DNA from: Miscanthus floridulus
Lineage: Eukaryota; Streptophyta; Magnoliopsida; Poales; Poaceae
DNA length: 64,000 nt
Direction of reading: 5' to 3'
Assembly: GCF_019320115.1 (NCBI RefSeq)
Contig: NC_089594.1
Span: 20,420,055-20,484,054 of the forward strand
How positions within the stretch are numbered: the stretch's first letter is position 1; each line of letters starts with the position of its first letter. This document shows, one piece after another, positions 43,906 through 56,622 of this stretch. A program made the translations under genes and the position numbers. The notes under the pieces are model-generated. The model was not told the origin of the DNA. It saw only the letters and a list, made by a program, of their open reading frames with translations, and ran no database searches.

Positions 43906-46900
43906 TGTGGCAGAACCGCCTAATCTGATGCCTCACAGGAGTGCTTGTCTTCCATTAGACACTAAGCACTCAAGGGAGAACACTAAATTACTCGGTTCCG
44001 TCGGACACACCCCAAGGGAGAACCCGAAAATCCACATTTTTGCCATCAGGATCACAAATGAGAGAATAAAGCTTACATCATTCTTAACCATTTCTTACAT
44101 CACTTTACACGTACACCAGAGTATAACATTTATTATTATAACAGCGGAATGTAATCATATTATCAGAGTTATGAACAATTTAATATACAGCGGAATATAA
44201 ACATGTGATCAGAATTACAGCGGAAATAAATATTTAATCATGGTATGATGAATTATTGATACGTAAATTATGACACAGTTGTAGTACTTTCATTCATAAA
44301 AACATTTGGTGAGAGTTATAAATAACAACTACGATCGCAGCGTAAAGGAAATCCTCTCTGAGCCCACCAGGAGGAATCCACACACAAAGGTCAGCTCAAG
44401 CGTCCACCTGTCACCTGCAACAGGGGGAATAAAACCCTGAGTACTCAAGGGTACTCAGCAAGACTTACCCGATAGGAGAAAAGAAAAGACTCCAAGGATA
44501 TGCAAGGCTATCTGGTTTGTGGGTTGCATTTGCAGAAAGCATTACTAAGCGTGCGTCCTTATATTTGATTTTTATTAAAAGCCGCATTGGTTCATTAACT
44601 AACCATTCTATGTAAGCACCTGTGCTACTTTCAAGCAAGTGGTAAGCAATCAGATTTCCTTTGTCCATCTTCCATCTTTCATCTTCAGTTCTTACTACGA
44701 TGCTAAACCGTTGACAAGCCGTACCAGATAGCCCGGCGATTCGCGAATCAATGCCCCCAGCTGGGTACCCCGAAAACACACGCCCCGCTTGTACCCCGGG
44801 CACAAGCAGGACCAACCCATCACTCTCCTGTCCTGGGTGTCCAGGTCCCCGTCCAAACTGGGACTCCAAGCCCCCGCCCCTGAGTCCCAGACTCAGCGCG
44901 GTGCAAGGACCTCCTCCACCAAAAACAAACCCAGACAGTCGGTCCGGAAAGAGCCGGATCCGCGACAAGAGAGCAACAAGTCTTCCAAGCGCCCATACAC
45001 AAGTATGTGCTCGGGATAATAAGTCTGTGACCTGCCTAGAGTCATATGCAATGATCGGTCCTTAACTGACCAGACAGGGAAAAACGGTGTAACCAAGCTA
45101 TGACCCGCCTCCGCGGCGACACAACTTCTTACACCCTCCAATACCCAAACCATATCCCTGCCCGGTCACCATTTTTCCTTTCCACCATTTTATATTTTTC
45201 CAAGTGATAGTAATCCAATAATATATTTCCTATCTCTCACGAGTGACAGGCAATCACTCGACTTCTACCGGAGTCCTGTAGCATAGCATTCTAGACGACC
45301 CTGTCATACTAGTAAGACTCATAGGAATAAAGATATATATATGCAAGTGGGTTTTATTCAACTCCTTAAAACTTAATGCACAAATATAATTTAAACTGCA
45401 GAAAGTAGGGGTTATGCACCGGGGCTTGCCTGGGTAAAATATAATTAGAAATTAGCTTTCCATCATGGCGACATGGTCTCCAAAAGCACCATTGCTCCAG
45501 CAACTCCCGATGACTCCGTGATCCATCGACGTACCTATATGATATGCATGCGATGCAATGCAAAGATGTAATTAATCAACTGCAATCGCGACTCGTAAAA
45601 TACGATGTATGCCTCCCGAATTAACGGGCTAGTTCTAATGACGACCATACTTAGGCTACATACCCATGTTATCGAATAAGACGTTATTTCCCAACACTGT
45701 TTTTAGTTATATAAACCAACGGTGTTTCTTTATTCTTATCTATCGATTTAATTGTTATTCGAAACAGAGCATCATTAGCTACCTAGCAAACTAATTATTA
45801 TTGAGCTACAAAATTTACAGTGGGTAGATTATAATATTAGTAGTTTACTGTCAAATTTTTAGAGTCAACACTATTAACAATTTCCCACGGAAATTCCTAC
45901 AAGTTCATCTTGTACAATATTAAGCATTTTTAAAATAATTATATAGCTCCCAAAAATATTACCAAACTATGTGAACAAAATATACTAACAGGTAGAGCAT
46001 GATGTTAGGAGACTAACAAAACTGGTTTCATCATTTTTGGACCCCCACACAATTTTATATTGATTTTTCCAAGTTTGTTACCGAAATTAATTAACACATG
46101 TTTCATAAAACTAAATAGCCAGCGGCCAGCTATTCGGCCCAGCGGTCAAGGTGGCCTAGGTGGGCACGGCCTGCGTGGCCCAGTAAACCAAGCACGGACG
46201 CGCGGCCTAGAAGAAACCAGGCCGGCCCAGGCGCAGGCAACCGGCCGAACGCGTGGTCAGCGGCAAAACCGGCCCAACGCGCGGCCTGCCCGATAGTCCT
46301 AGCGATTAAGCAGAAACAACCCTGCGCTTCTCCTTATTTAGTGCACTACTATTCATATGGGTCACGTGATTTGCAAAAAGAACCCTGCAACTACTTGTTT
46401 CTTACCCCTGGGTCCCTTTCTTCATCTCCAAAACAGAGCACGGACGGGAATCGATCCGCCGGCCCAATCGGCGGCTCGCTGGCGGTGGAGGAGACGCGAG
46501 GCGGCACGGGGAAATGCTAGCGGCTCCGGCCGCAGTGGGGCAGCGCGGTGAGGTGGAGCTGCGCGGACACCAAGGTGCCGAGCGGGCACGGCACGGCGGC
46601 GACGGGCGCATCCAAGGCGGGCACGGCGGAGGAGGAAGAGGAGAGCCGTGGCGGTGGTGCGGGGCAACACGGTCAACAGCAGGAGACCTAGCCGGGGAAG
46701 ATGTCCGGCCATGGCAGGGCGCCCGCGCGAGGCAGCAGCAGCGAGAGGATTGGTGAGGCGGCCAGGTGACGTGGGTGGCGGGATGCGGCACGGCAGCTGC
46801 GGGACCGAGGGGCGCCCGGGGGGGGGTGAGCGGGCGAAGGCGGGTGGGTATGACCTCGGGGGCGCGACAGCCGAGGAGCAGAGTGGCAGTTCCAGCGCGG

Positions 46901-47781
46901 GGAAAGCCGGCACCTGTGCAAAGAGCTCGGGCGTGGACGCTGCAGGGAGGAAGAAGGAGAGACGCCGATGCCTCACGGGCCCAGGCGCGTAAGGAAAAGG
47001 TGCCGTGGTGTTGCGGTGACCACGAGCGGGGAAAAAAGGAAGAGGAGCGCGGGAGAAACCGACGACGGCGGACTCGGCCAAAGCCGGTGCTGTGGGCACG
47101 TGCGTGCGCCCAGGCAGCGAAGAACGACTCGGCGCACGGGGAGGAGGAGCAGCGCTCGCGGCTGGCGCACGGATTTCACCGTGGAGAGAAAGAGGAGAGG
47201 GGGTGGGGAAAAGCAGCGCTCGGCCAAAATCAGAACGGCGGGACTGAAGTTCTTGGCTAGGGCGCTCGGCTCGGAAGAGAAGAGTTGAGACCGAGACAGA
47301 CAGGCGCACAAGGCAGGGCGTGGGCTGCCGGGAAAGAAAGGTGGTCATGTATCCGACAACGGAGGCAGGCAGGGCTTGGCGCGATGCACATGGAAATGGA
47401 GTGGTCAACCCGAGCAGTGCCCTCCAATGGCTCTAGCGGGACAAGCAGGGCAGGGGCATCCCATCGCCATTGATACCGGGCCCCAGGGGCCAAGCGGCCA
47501 AAACAGTGACCAACACGATTTTTAAAACGTCGACCAAAGCCAAACAAGTAAGACAACTTATTATATGTTTCCTATTAGGATCTCATTAGCATGTTTTCAC
47601 CTAACATGAACTCACCTACAATGTTCGTTTAGTTTTTCTTAACCGCAACATCGACTCATGTAAGGTTTGTTTTATCATTGCATGTGAGTTTAAAATTTAA
47701 AATCCATGGAACTCGTGTTGATAATTTCTCTTAAGCCTAGATCGCGGTGCTAAGTAAACTCGTAACACCAGAGGTGTTACA
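43906..47781 (-). repeat. 3' LTR of the long-LTR element
   Basis: At 3,876 bp it is nearly identical to 51173-55047. One half is AT-rich; the other, about 46120-47480, is GC-rich and opens several frames on both strands. These frames are shared by both LTR copies and have no recognisable domain, so I do not call them genes. Confidence 0.93.
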
Positions 47782-47806
47782 ACCAACCCCCTTAAAAAGA
47801 ATCTCG
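47782..47806 (-). other. Polypurine tract of the long-LTR element
   Basis: On the minus strand, AAGGGGGTTGGT ends directly at the inner border of the 3' LTR. This is the expected plus-strand primer position. Confidence 0.75.
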
Positions 47807-49559
47807 TCCCGAGATTCAAAGCTAGAACCAGAAAAGGGGAAACGCGATTACATTCCGTAGATCAGGGATTACACGAAAGATTACACGACCTCAAATACTA
47901 ACCACACGGGGATCTAGGGATACATGGTTAAGAACAACCTAATACAACCAAGACTTAATCCAGAAATCGAGATAGACGAGGGCAATGGAGAAACAACAAG
48001 ATAATGATTATCCAAAAATGGCGTAGCACCAACAGATCCAGAAACAGTCGACGGAGAAGTAAAACATCGTGCACCCTAAGATTGACTACCCAAAAAGGGA
48101 ACTTGAACTTCTTCGACGAATTGGATCCTTCCTTCTTCTCAGATCACACTATCACCTCAGACTACCGAACCTAGCTTCACAACGTCGACTGGATTTCGTA
48201 GCTCTGCTCCGAATGCGAGGGAATGGGATGAAGAAGAAGAACAAGGTCCAAGGAGACTTTATAGAGGAGAACGGAGAGGGAAAACAACGCACCGGAGGTG
48301 GAGATAAGATTGGACATGTTGCGCTCCCTGCGTGAGCGACGGAGGGGGAAATAAAGGAGAAGAGAGGAGGTCCGCTCGACGAGGCAGGCGTGTGGGCGAT
48401 CGTGTCACCAAAAGAAGGAAGAAAGAGAAGGGGAAATGGGGGGGGTCCGGTACGGGGAACGACGGTGCGGGGTAGAGAGCCGACCGGACGCCAGGAAAAG
48501 GAAAAGCGCACAGTGCACAAGGACACCGGGTGCGGCATAATGCTGTGGCCATGCGAAAACAGGGTACTACCGATCCTGACACAGGCGGCGTTTGCAGGGC
48601 ACGCAGCGAAATGACCCAGCATGCATAGCGCGGTCAACTAAGCACAGGGCTTGGGACAAGACGTCCACTCTGACTTTTGCAACTACTCCCGACTACCTGA
48701 GGCTAACTTTCCTTACTACTCTTCTTTTTCTTTCCTTTACTCAACTACATCCGTCTTTCTAGTAGACTAAAACCATGTCTTACTTTCTTCCTCCAAAACC
48801 ACCTCTTGTTTACCTTGAGAGAACACTTCTACATCAACCCGTTGTGGATTTTTCGTTTGAACACCTGAACATTTTCAAGGAGAAAATTTTAAAACAAAAC
48901 GGTACGGCGGTGTAACTTGGTAATGTACTTGGTCAACAACCTCGATACCAGCGCGTGTCGAGCAGCATCACCATGTGGCAGCTGTTCCATAGGGAGCCCT
49001 CGGTTTCGTTGCGGCACCGTAAGCTATTAACCAGGCAACTACTACCAACTTACACGCCATGAAGGCAGTGGGGTCATAGACCACAGAGTAAGGGGAGTAT
49101 TGCAAGGGAAAATTCAAACAGCAAAAGCTTCCCTCCACAACAAGGGACAAGGAAATCAAATCCAACGACGGATTTGGTTTAAAAAGATTCAAGTGTTCTG
49201 TTGGGACATCCACAATTAGTCGATACAATGTCCAATAACATCCAATCACGGCTGGTCTGCTGGCATCAGAATGGCAACTTTTCTTGTAACCCACTTGATA
49301 TCACCCATGAAACTCTTAAGCACACCTAACGAACTTAAGGTAGATGAACGCAATAAACACAGCGAATAAATAAAATTTGCATGTTCCAACGATCTTATGC
49401 GGGTACAACGTACAGGCATTCAGGCTCCCGTTCACGACACAGCATTCACCTATGATCGAACGATCTCAACAACTACGGACGACAACAACGGCAAGAGTAC
49501 CATACGGGGGGGACAGCGACAACAAGCACTACTACTACGGGTACAGCATCCCAAGGTAA
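47807..49559. other. Non-coding interior of the long-LTR element
   Basis: No conserved retroelement domain is found on either strand. The segment lies downstream of the only ORF in element sense and includes a purine-rich stretch at about 48230-48500. Confidence 0.6.
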
Positions 49560-50399
49560 CTAATCTACATCTTCGCGGGGCAACGACTGAGCGAGAGGAA
49601 TCAAGGGTTCTTCTTCTGACACTTCCGAGGGTGGAGGTGCGGGCGGTGCTGCAACACCGGTTCTTCTTCTTTCTGGCGGGTGGATAGGGATCCCTTCCAA
49701 GATCGGGGCATCCTGCCTTCCAGCAGCCAACGTCCTCCATTCGGCCCTGGTGACAAGATAGGCCACCCGCAGCTGATGAACATGCCGATCTTCGGCTCCC
49801 TTTAGAGCTTCCTCCATGGCAGCCTCTCGGCTCTCAGCAGCTGCAGCGCTGGCATGCGCGTCGGCGAGCTGCACCTGGAGCATCCGGTTGAAGACCTCGG
49901 CTTCCTCGGCACGCCGAAGGCGCGCCCTCAGCTCCAAGGCTTGACGGTCGTACTGCTCATCCAGAGCGAGCAGGTACGTGGTCAAGTGCACCATGGTGGG
50001 ACTATCCTCTTGCACATCTCGTCCTTGCAAAGCCTCCATGCGAGCCCTCCATGCCCGTCGATTCTTGTCCAAAGGAGGAAAGAACCGCATAGGGGTACGG
50101 GCAATGGGCTCCTCATAGATCTGGCAGAGGTACCGCAAGGCTTTGCGGGCCACAACCTGGTAGGTGTCGACAAAGCGAAACCCGGTTGCGGTCACACTCC
50201 AGGCTTCAGTGAGGTCAGGGGACTCTTCACTCTTCCCGATGTAGACGGTAACCTCACACCGCTCGGTGCCATGCTCCTCATACTCACGGCCCTCATACTC
50301 GGGGCGATCATTGACTTCGAGCTTTTGCAGGGTGGCATGCAGGATTCTGGGAAAACCCTCAATGTTCAGGCAGTAGGTACTAACCCAGGCTCCTGCCAT
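49560..50399 (-). CDS. Unknown 279-residue ORF of the long-LTR element
   Basis: The ATG at 50399 gives MAGAWVSTYCLNIEGFPRIL. An N-terminal globular part of about 110 residues (CEVTVYIGKSEESP, TYQVVARKALRYLCQIYEEP) is followed by a long alanine-, arginine- and glutamate-rich helical region, probably a coiled coil (LRARLRRAEEAEVFNRMLQV, AAAESREAAMEEALKGAEDR). The C-terminus is proline-rich and acidic. No zinc knuckle, protease or RT motif is present. It lies about 760 bases inside the primer site, where gag would be. It may be a structural protein replacing gag, or a passenger gene; I do not recognise the family. The frame is open throughout. Confidence 0.7.
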   Translation of the reverse strand: MAGAWVSTYCLNIEGFPRILHATLQKLEVNDRPEYEGREYEEHGTERCEVTVYIGKSEESPDLTEAWSVTATGFRFVDTYQVVARKALRYLCQIYEEPIARTPMRFFPPLDKNRRAWRARMEALQGRDVQEDSPTMVHLTTYLLALDEQYDRQALELRARLRRAEEAEVFNRMLQVQLADAHASAAAAESREAAMEEALKGAEDRHVHQLRVAYLVTRAEWRTLAAGRQDAPILEGIPIHPPERRRTGVAAPPAPPPSEVSEEEPLIPLAQSLPREDVD

Positions 50400-51158
50400 C
50401 TTTGGCGGTGGTTGCAAGGAAGGCTGAGCGAAAAGCTGGCTCAAAGGAAAAGCTAAGCGAGCTAAAGTGCGCCGAGTGGTGGTACCAATGGCTAAGCCAG
50501 GCTCTACTTATAAAGGCGGAGCGTTCAGTGGTCCTGGCGCGGTTCACCAGGATTCCCGCGCGAGATCACTACGGCGGATCGACCAAATTCCACGAGTTTG
50601 AGGCGAGCGACGTGCGATGCCATTACTGACTAGTACGACTGCAGGGCAAGGGTCCGACAAGAGCGCAGAAAGGGGTACGGGGAGACGTGGGTCACGACCG
50701 GCGTGAACCATAGGCGAACGCGAAACACAAAGCCACAGTGCAGACCTACTCTAGAACAGGAACAAGTTCGCCGTGCACAATACGACACACGCGACACCTA
50801 TGAGTGGCGTATCTGCAAGTAATACGGCACGACAATGCACAAACAGGATATGCATGAAGGCACGTCCTATACGTCCTTTCACTATTGCCAACATATAGGG
50901 CAACCGTTCTCAGAGTTTTGGAACATCGTTCTCTCCCTGTAACTAGCCGATACTATCGGACTATGCTCGAGTCAGTGTACCTGCAGAAACTTGATTAAGT
51001 CTACCTATGTCAGCAGAGTGCCATCTATCCTGGATACATAACCATAGTAATAGGGCTACTTATATAACTTCGCATACAAACGTCCTAACCTTTTTGCAAC
51101 AATGGGTTGTCAAATTTTAGTTTAGAAAAGGTTTTCGAAGCTTTATTTCCTCATTTAT

Positions 51159-51170
51159 GCTCTGATACCA
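51159..51170 (-). other. Primer binding site (initiator tRNA-Met type)
   Basis: The minus strand reads TGGTATCAGAGC, the standard plant initiator tRNA-Met complement, two bases from the 5' LTR start at 51173. Confidence 0.93.
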
Positions 51171-51172
51171 CC

Positions 51173-54100
51173 TGTGGCAGAACCGCCTAATCTGATGCCT
51201 CACAGGAGTGCTTGTCTTCCATTAGACACTAAGCACTCAAGGGAGAACACTAAATTACTCGGTTCCGTCGGACACACCCCAAGGGAGAACCCGAAAATCC
51301 ACATTTTTGCCATCAGGATCACAAATGAGAGAATAAAGCTTACATCATTCTTAACCATTTCTTACATCACTTTACACGTACACCAGAGTATAACATTTAT
51401 TATTATAACAGTGGAATGTAATCATATTATCAGAGTTATGAACAATTTAATATACAGCGGAATATAAACATGTGATCAGAATTACAGCGGAAATAAATAT
51501 TTAATCATGGTATGATGAATTATTGATACGTAAATTATGACACAGTTGTAGTACTTTCATTCATAAAAACATTTAGTGAGAGTTATAAATAACAACTACG
51601 ATCGCAGCGTAAAGGAAATCCTCTCTGAGCCCACCAGGAGGAATCCACACACAAAGGTCAGCTCAAGCGTCCACCTGTCACCTGCAACAGGGGGAATAAA
51701 ACCCTGAGTACTCAAGGGTACTCAGCAAGACTTACCCGATAGGAGAAAAGAAAAGACTCCAAGGATATGCAAGGCTATCTGGTTTGTGGGTTGCATTTGC
51801 AGAAAGCATTACTAAGCGTGCGTCCTTATATTCGATTTTTATTAAAAGCCGCATTGGTTCATTAACTAACCATTCTATGTAAGCACCTGTGCTACTTTCA
51901 AGCAAGTGGTAAGCAATCAGATTTCCTTTGTCCATCTTCCATCTTTCATCTTCAGTTCTTACTACGATGCTAAACCGTTGACAAGCCGTATCGGATAGCC
52001 CAGAGATTCGCGAATCAATGCCCCCAGCTGGGTACCCCGAAAACACACGCCCCGCTTGTACCCCGGGCACAAGCAGGACCAACCCATCACTCTCCTGTCC
52101 CGGGTGTCCAGGTCCCCGTCCAAACTGGGACTCCAAGCCCCCGCCCCTGAGTCCCAGACTCAGCGCGGTGCAAGGACCTCCTCCACCAAAAACAAACCCA
52201 GACAGTCGGTCCGGAAAGAGCCGGATCCGCGACAAGAGAGCAACAAGTCTTCCAAGCGCCCATACACAAGTATGTGCTCGGGATAATAAGTCTGTGACCT
52301 GCCTAGAGTCATATGCAATGATCGGTCCTTAACTGACCAGACAGGGAAAAACGGTGTAACCAAGCTATGACCCGCCTCCGCGGCGACACAACTTCTTACA
52401 CCCTCCAATACCCAAACCATATCCCTGCCCGGTCACCATTTTTCCTTTCCACCATTTTATATTTTTCCAAGTGATAGTAATCCAATAATATATTTCCTAT
52501 CTCTCACGAGTGACAGGCAATCACTCGACTTCTACCGGAGTCCTGTAGCATAGCATTCTAAACGACCCTGTCATACTAGTAAGACTCATAGGAATAAAGA
52601 TATATATATGCAAGTGGGTTTTATTCAACTCCTTAAAACTTAATGCACAAATATAATTTAAACTGCAGAAAGTAGGGGTTATGCACCGGGGCTTGCCTGG
52701 GTAAAATATAATTAGAAATTAGCTTTCCATCATGGCGACATGGTCTCCAAAAGCACCATTGCTCCAGCAACTCCCGATGACTCCGTGATCCATCGACGTA
52801 CCTATATGATATGCATGCGATGCAATGCAAAGATGTAATTAATCAACTGCAATCGCGACTCGTAAAATACGACGTACGCCTTCCGAGTTAACGGGCTAGT
52901 TCTAATGACGACCATACTTAGGCTACATACCCATGTTATCGAATAAGACGTTATTTCCCAACACTGTTTTTAGTTATATAAACCAACGGTGTTTCTTTAT
53001 TCTTATCTATCGATTTAATTGTTATTCGAAACAGAGCATCATTAGCTACCTAGCAAACTAATTATTATTGAGCTACAAAATTTACAGTGGGTAGATTATA
53101 ATATTAGTAGTTTACTGTCAAATTTTTAGAGTCAACACTATTAACAATTTCCCACGGAAATTCCTACAAGTTCATCTTGTACAATATTAAGCATTTTTAA
53201 AATAATTATATAGCTCCCAAAAATATTACCAAACTATGTGAACAAAATATACTAACAGGTAGAGCATGATGTTAGGAGACTAACAAAACTGGTTTCATCA
53301 TTTTTGGACCCCCACACAATTTTATATTGATTTTTCCAAGTTTGTTACCGAAATTAATTAACACATGTTTCATAAAACTAAATAGCCAGCGGCCAGCTAT
53401 TCGGCCCAGCGGTCAAGGTGGCCCAGGTGGGCACGGCCTGCGTGGCCCAGTAAACCAAGCACGGACGCGCGGCCCAGAAGAAACCAGGCCGGCCCAGGCG
53501 CAGGCAACTGGCCGAACGCGCGGTCAGCGGCAAAACCGGCCCAACGCGCGGCCTGCCCGACAGTCCTAGCGATTAAGCAGAAACAACCCTGCGCTTCTCC
53601 TTATTTAGTGCACTACTATTCATATGGGTCACGTGATTTGCAAAAAGAACCCTGCAACTACTCGTTTCTTACCCCTGGGTCCCTTTCTTCATCTCCAAAA
53701 CAGAGCACGGACGGGAATCGATCCGCCGGCCCAATCGGCGGCTCGCTGGCGGTGGAGGAGACGCAAGGCGGCATGGGGAAATGCCAGCGGCTCCGGCCGC
53801 AGTGGGGCAGCGCGGTGAGGTGGAGCTGCGCGGACACCAAGGTGCCGAGCGGGCACGGCACGGCGGTGACGGGCGCATCCAAGGCGGGCACGGCGGAGGA
53901 GGAAGAGGAGAGCCGTGGCGGTGGTGCGGGGCAACGCGGTCAACAGCAGGAGACCTAGCCGGGGAAGATGTCCGGCCATGGCAGGGCGCCCGCGCGAGGC
54001 AGCAGCAGCGAGAGGATTGGCGAGGCGGCCAGGTGACGCGGGTGGCCGGATGAGGCACGGCAGCTGCGGGACCGAGGGGCGCCCGGGGGGGGTGAGCAGG

Positions 54101-55047
54101 CGAAGGCGGGTGGGGATGACCTCGGGGGCGCGACAGCCGAGGAGCAGAGTGGCAGTTCCAGCGCGGGGAAAGCCGGCACCTGTGCGGAGAGCTCGGGCGT
54201 GGATGCTGCAGGGAGGAAGAAGGAGAGACGCCGATGCCTCACGGGCCCAGGCGCGCAAGGAAAAGGTGCCGTGGTGCTGCGGTGACCGCGAGCGGGGAAA
54301 AAAGGAAGAGGAGCGCGGGAGAAACCGACGACGGCGGACTCGGCCAAAGCCGGTGCTGTGGGCACGCGCGTGCGCCCAGGCAGCGAAGAATGACTCGGCG
54401 CACGGGGAGGAGGAGCAGCGCTCGCGGCCTGCGCACGGATTTCGCCGTGGAGAGAAAGAGGAGAGGGGGTGGGGAAAAGCAGCGCTCGGCCAAAATCAGA
54501 ACGGTGGGACTGAAGTTCTTGGCTAGGGCGCTCGGCTCGGAAGAGAAGAGTTGAGACCGAGACAGACAGGCGCACGAGGCAGGGCGTGGGCTGCCGGGAA
54601 AGAAAGGTGGCCATGTATCCGACAACGGAGGCAGGCAGGGCTTGGCGCGATGCACATGGAAATGGAGTGGTCAACCCGAGCAGTGCCCTCCAATGGCTCT
54701 AGCGGGACAAGCAGGGCAGGGGCATCCCATCGCCATTGATACCGGGCCCCAGGGGCCAAGCGGCCGAAACAGTGACCAACACGATTTTTAAAACGTCGAC
54801 CAAAGCCAAACAAATAAGACAACTTATTATATGTTTCCTATTAGGATCTCATTAGCATGTTTTCACCTAACATGAACTCACCTACAATGTTCGTTTAGTT
54901 TTTCTTAACCGCAACATCGACTCATGTAAGGTTTGTTTTATCATTGCATGTGAGTTTAAAATTTAAAATCCATGGAACTCGTGTTGATAATTTCTCTTAA
55001 GCCTAGATCGCGGTGCTAAGTAAACTCGTAACACCAGAGGTGTTACA
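51173..55047 (-). repeat. 5' LTR of the long-LTR element
   Basis: At 3,875 bp it differs from the left copy by scattered substitutions only, for example around 51407, 51574, 51832 and 51990-52007. This points to a recent insertion. Confidence 0.93.
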
Positions 55048-56351
55048 CAGAACCTGGAAGTTGATACCTGGAAGACTTATAAATATGGCAAAAGTCTGTA
55101 CAACCCTGCGGCTCTAAATGAATTGGGTACGCAAATGTACTTGCTCAACAAGTGGTACATGCAGGCGTGTGGTAGGGGTGAGCAGTGGATCTTTGTCAGA
55201 TTTAGAGACCATCATTACTTCCGTGGCGATGACATCTTACATATTAGTTTCGAAGAATTGCATCAACTATACCACATGGACGCTCTGGACAAATCAATCA
55301 TTAGCTCCTTTTGTTTGTAAGTGATTCTTACTTTTATTTAATAAACTCACTTCCATGCATACGTGTATATAATTATCCTCACATGTAACTTATATTTATA
55401 TACAGATTCCAGATGTCAGAGCTCCAAAGAATACAAGACACCAGTGTTGGCTTCATTGATCCTTATATCGTATTCAAAACCGGTATTATTGTCAAGGAGC
55501 GGTGGGTATCTGAAGCACAGGAGAATATCATGATGTTCTTCGTGAAGCAGCACGACAAGACAACAATACTTTTTCCGTACAACTTTGAGTAAGTGTTAAT
55601 AATAATGTAGTCTGCACATTTTATGTAATATCAATACAACTTATATGCATGTACGTGTGTGTATAAACCAATGCAGGTTTCACTGGATACTCATTGTCAT
55701 TGAGTTAAACTCAAGTCGGTTAGTAATCTTTGACTCGTTGAGAAAAGAGCGGGCACTATACCAAGATATGATAGACATTATCCAGGGGTAATTTCGATCT
55801 CTCGCGCACAACTATTATTAAATAGACTTTGCCATAATTTATTAACGATCGTACATTATTGGTCGCACAGGGTTTGGAAAGAGTTTATTCGGCAACATCG
55901 CAAGGATTGCAAGGCACCACTTAATGTAGTTGAAATACCAGTAAGTTGTACTATATACACTTCCCCACGTGTTTAATTATACTATATCGTACTTCAATTT
56001 ACGTGTGAGATGATGAGAATAATCTTCTTCTCGTACAGTGGTGTTTGCGGCAGGAACCAGGTAATAACTTGTGTGGATACTACGTTTGTGAATTTATCAC
56101 TGCGCACATAAGAAGAACTCCTAAAGATGTCCTCAGAGTACGTATATATCAATTTTTTATTTATTTTTAAATGAATATATATATATATGTATTAATACTT
56201 TTCCTTTTATTTCAAATGCAAGACTGAATGGTTGAAACGAAGGGTCATGCAAAAAGACCATCTGAGAGCAGTTCAAGAGTCAATAGCAGGATATCTTCTA
56301 GAAAAAGTGCTAAATCCCAACGGCGAGTTCTACTTTGATCCTAAGGAATAA
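55048..56351 (+). pseudogene. Ulp1/C48 protease half of the CACTA-B second gene
   Basis: This is the continuation of the gene cut at 43906. Exons 55048-55316, 55406-55588, 55677-55787, 55871-55940, 56039-56137 and 56223-56351 have GT-AG introns and join in frame to a TAA. The protease triad is intact: His in NFEFHWILIV, Asp in IFDSLRKER and Cys in NNLCGYYVCEF, with the usual Gln in RQEPG. Unlike the N-terminal half, this part has no stop codon. It cannot be made with its N-terminus because of the retrotransposon and upstream stops. Separate expression is possible but not shown. Confidence 0.85.
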
Positions 56352-56622
56352 ATGATGTAAATTAAATGTTTATTGATATCATTATTTTCGAGAACAAGAT
56401 TATGAAAGTGTTGTATATATACATATATATATCTATAATATATATAGGTTCATACTTTATTCGAATATAATAATGCTCGAGATGAGAATTAGATGTAATT
56501 ATATGCGTGCGTGTATTTATATTAGCAGCGTAGAATACGTACATAAAAACATATTATATATTAAACAAATACGTGTAACTGAACTGAAAACAAATTAAAC
56601 AAAAAAAAGAAAAAGAAAAGGA
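56352..56622. other. AT-rich 3' flank of the CACTA-B second gene
   Basis: It holds TA-rich runs and presumably the 3' untranslated region. No further feature is visible. Confidence 0.5.

Larger units (their letters stand above)
43906..55047 (-). mobile_element. Non-autonomous LTR retrotransposon with 3.9-kb LTRs
   Basis: The direct repeats 43906-47781 and 51173-55047 (3,876 and 3,875 bp) are almost identical and are flanked by the exact duplication CAGAA (43901-43905 and 55048-55052). In element sense the LTR starts TGTAACACC and ends GCCACA. The primer site (51159-51170) matches initiator tRNA-Met and a polypurine tract lies at 47782 onward. The 3.4-kb interior has no gag, protease, RT or integrase, only one unknown ORF. 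Very long LTRs with TGTAACACC ends and a Met primer recall the Tekay/Del chromovirus group, which is the likely donor of enzymes. Confidence 0.93.

Noticed and set aside
46120..47480. Long open frames on both strands in the GC-rich half of the 3.9-kb LTR (also 53390-54750)
   Set aside because: They occur in several frames of the same GC-rich DNA, differ between the two LTR copies by frameshifts and have no domain. GC-rich composition explains them.
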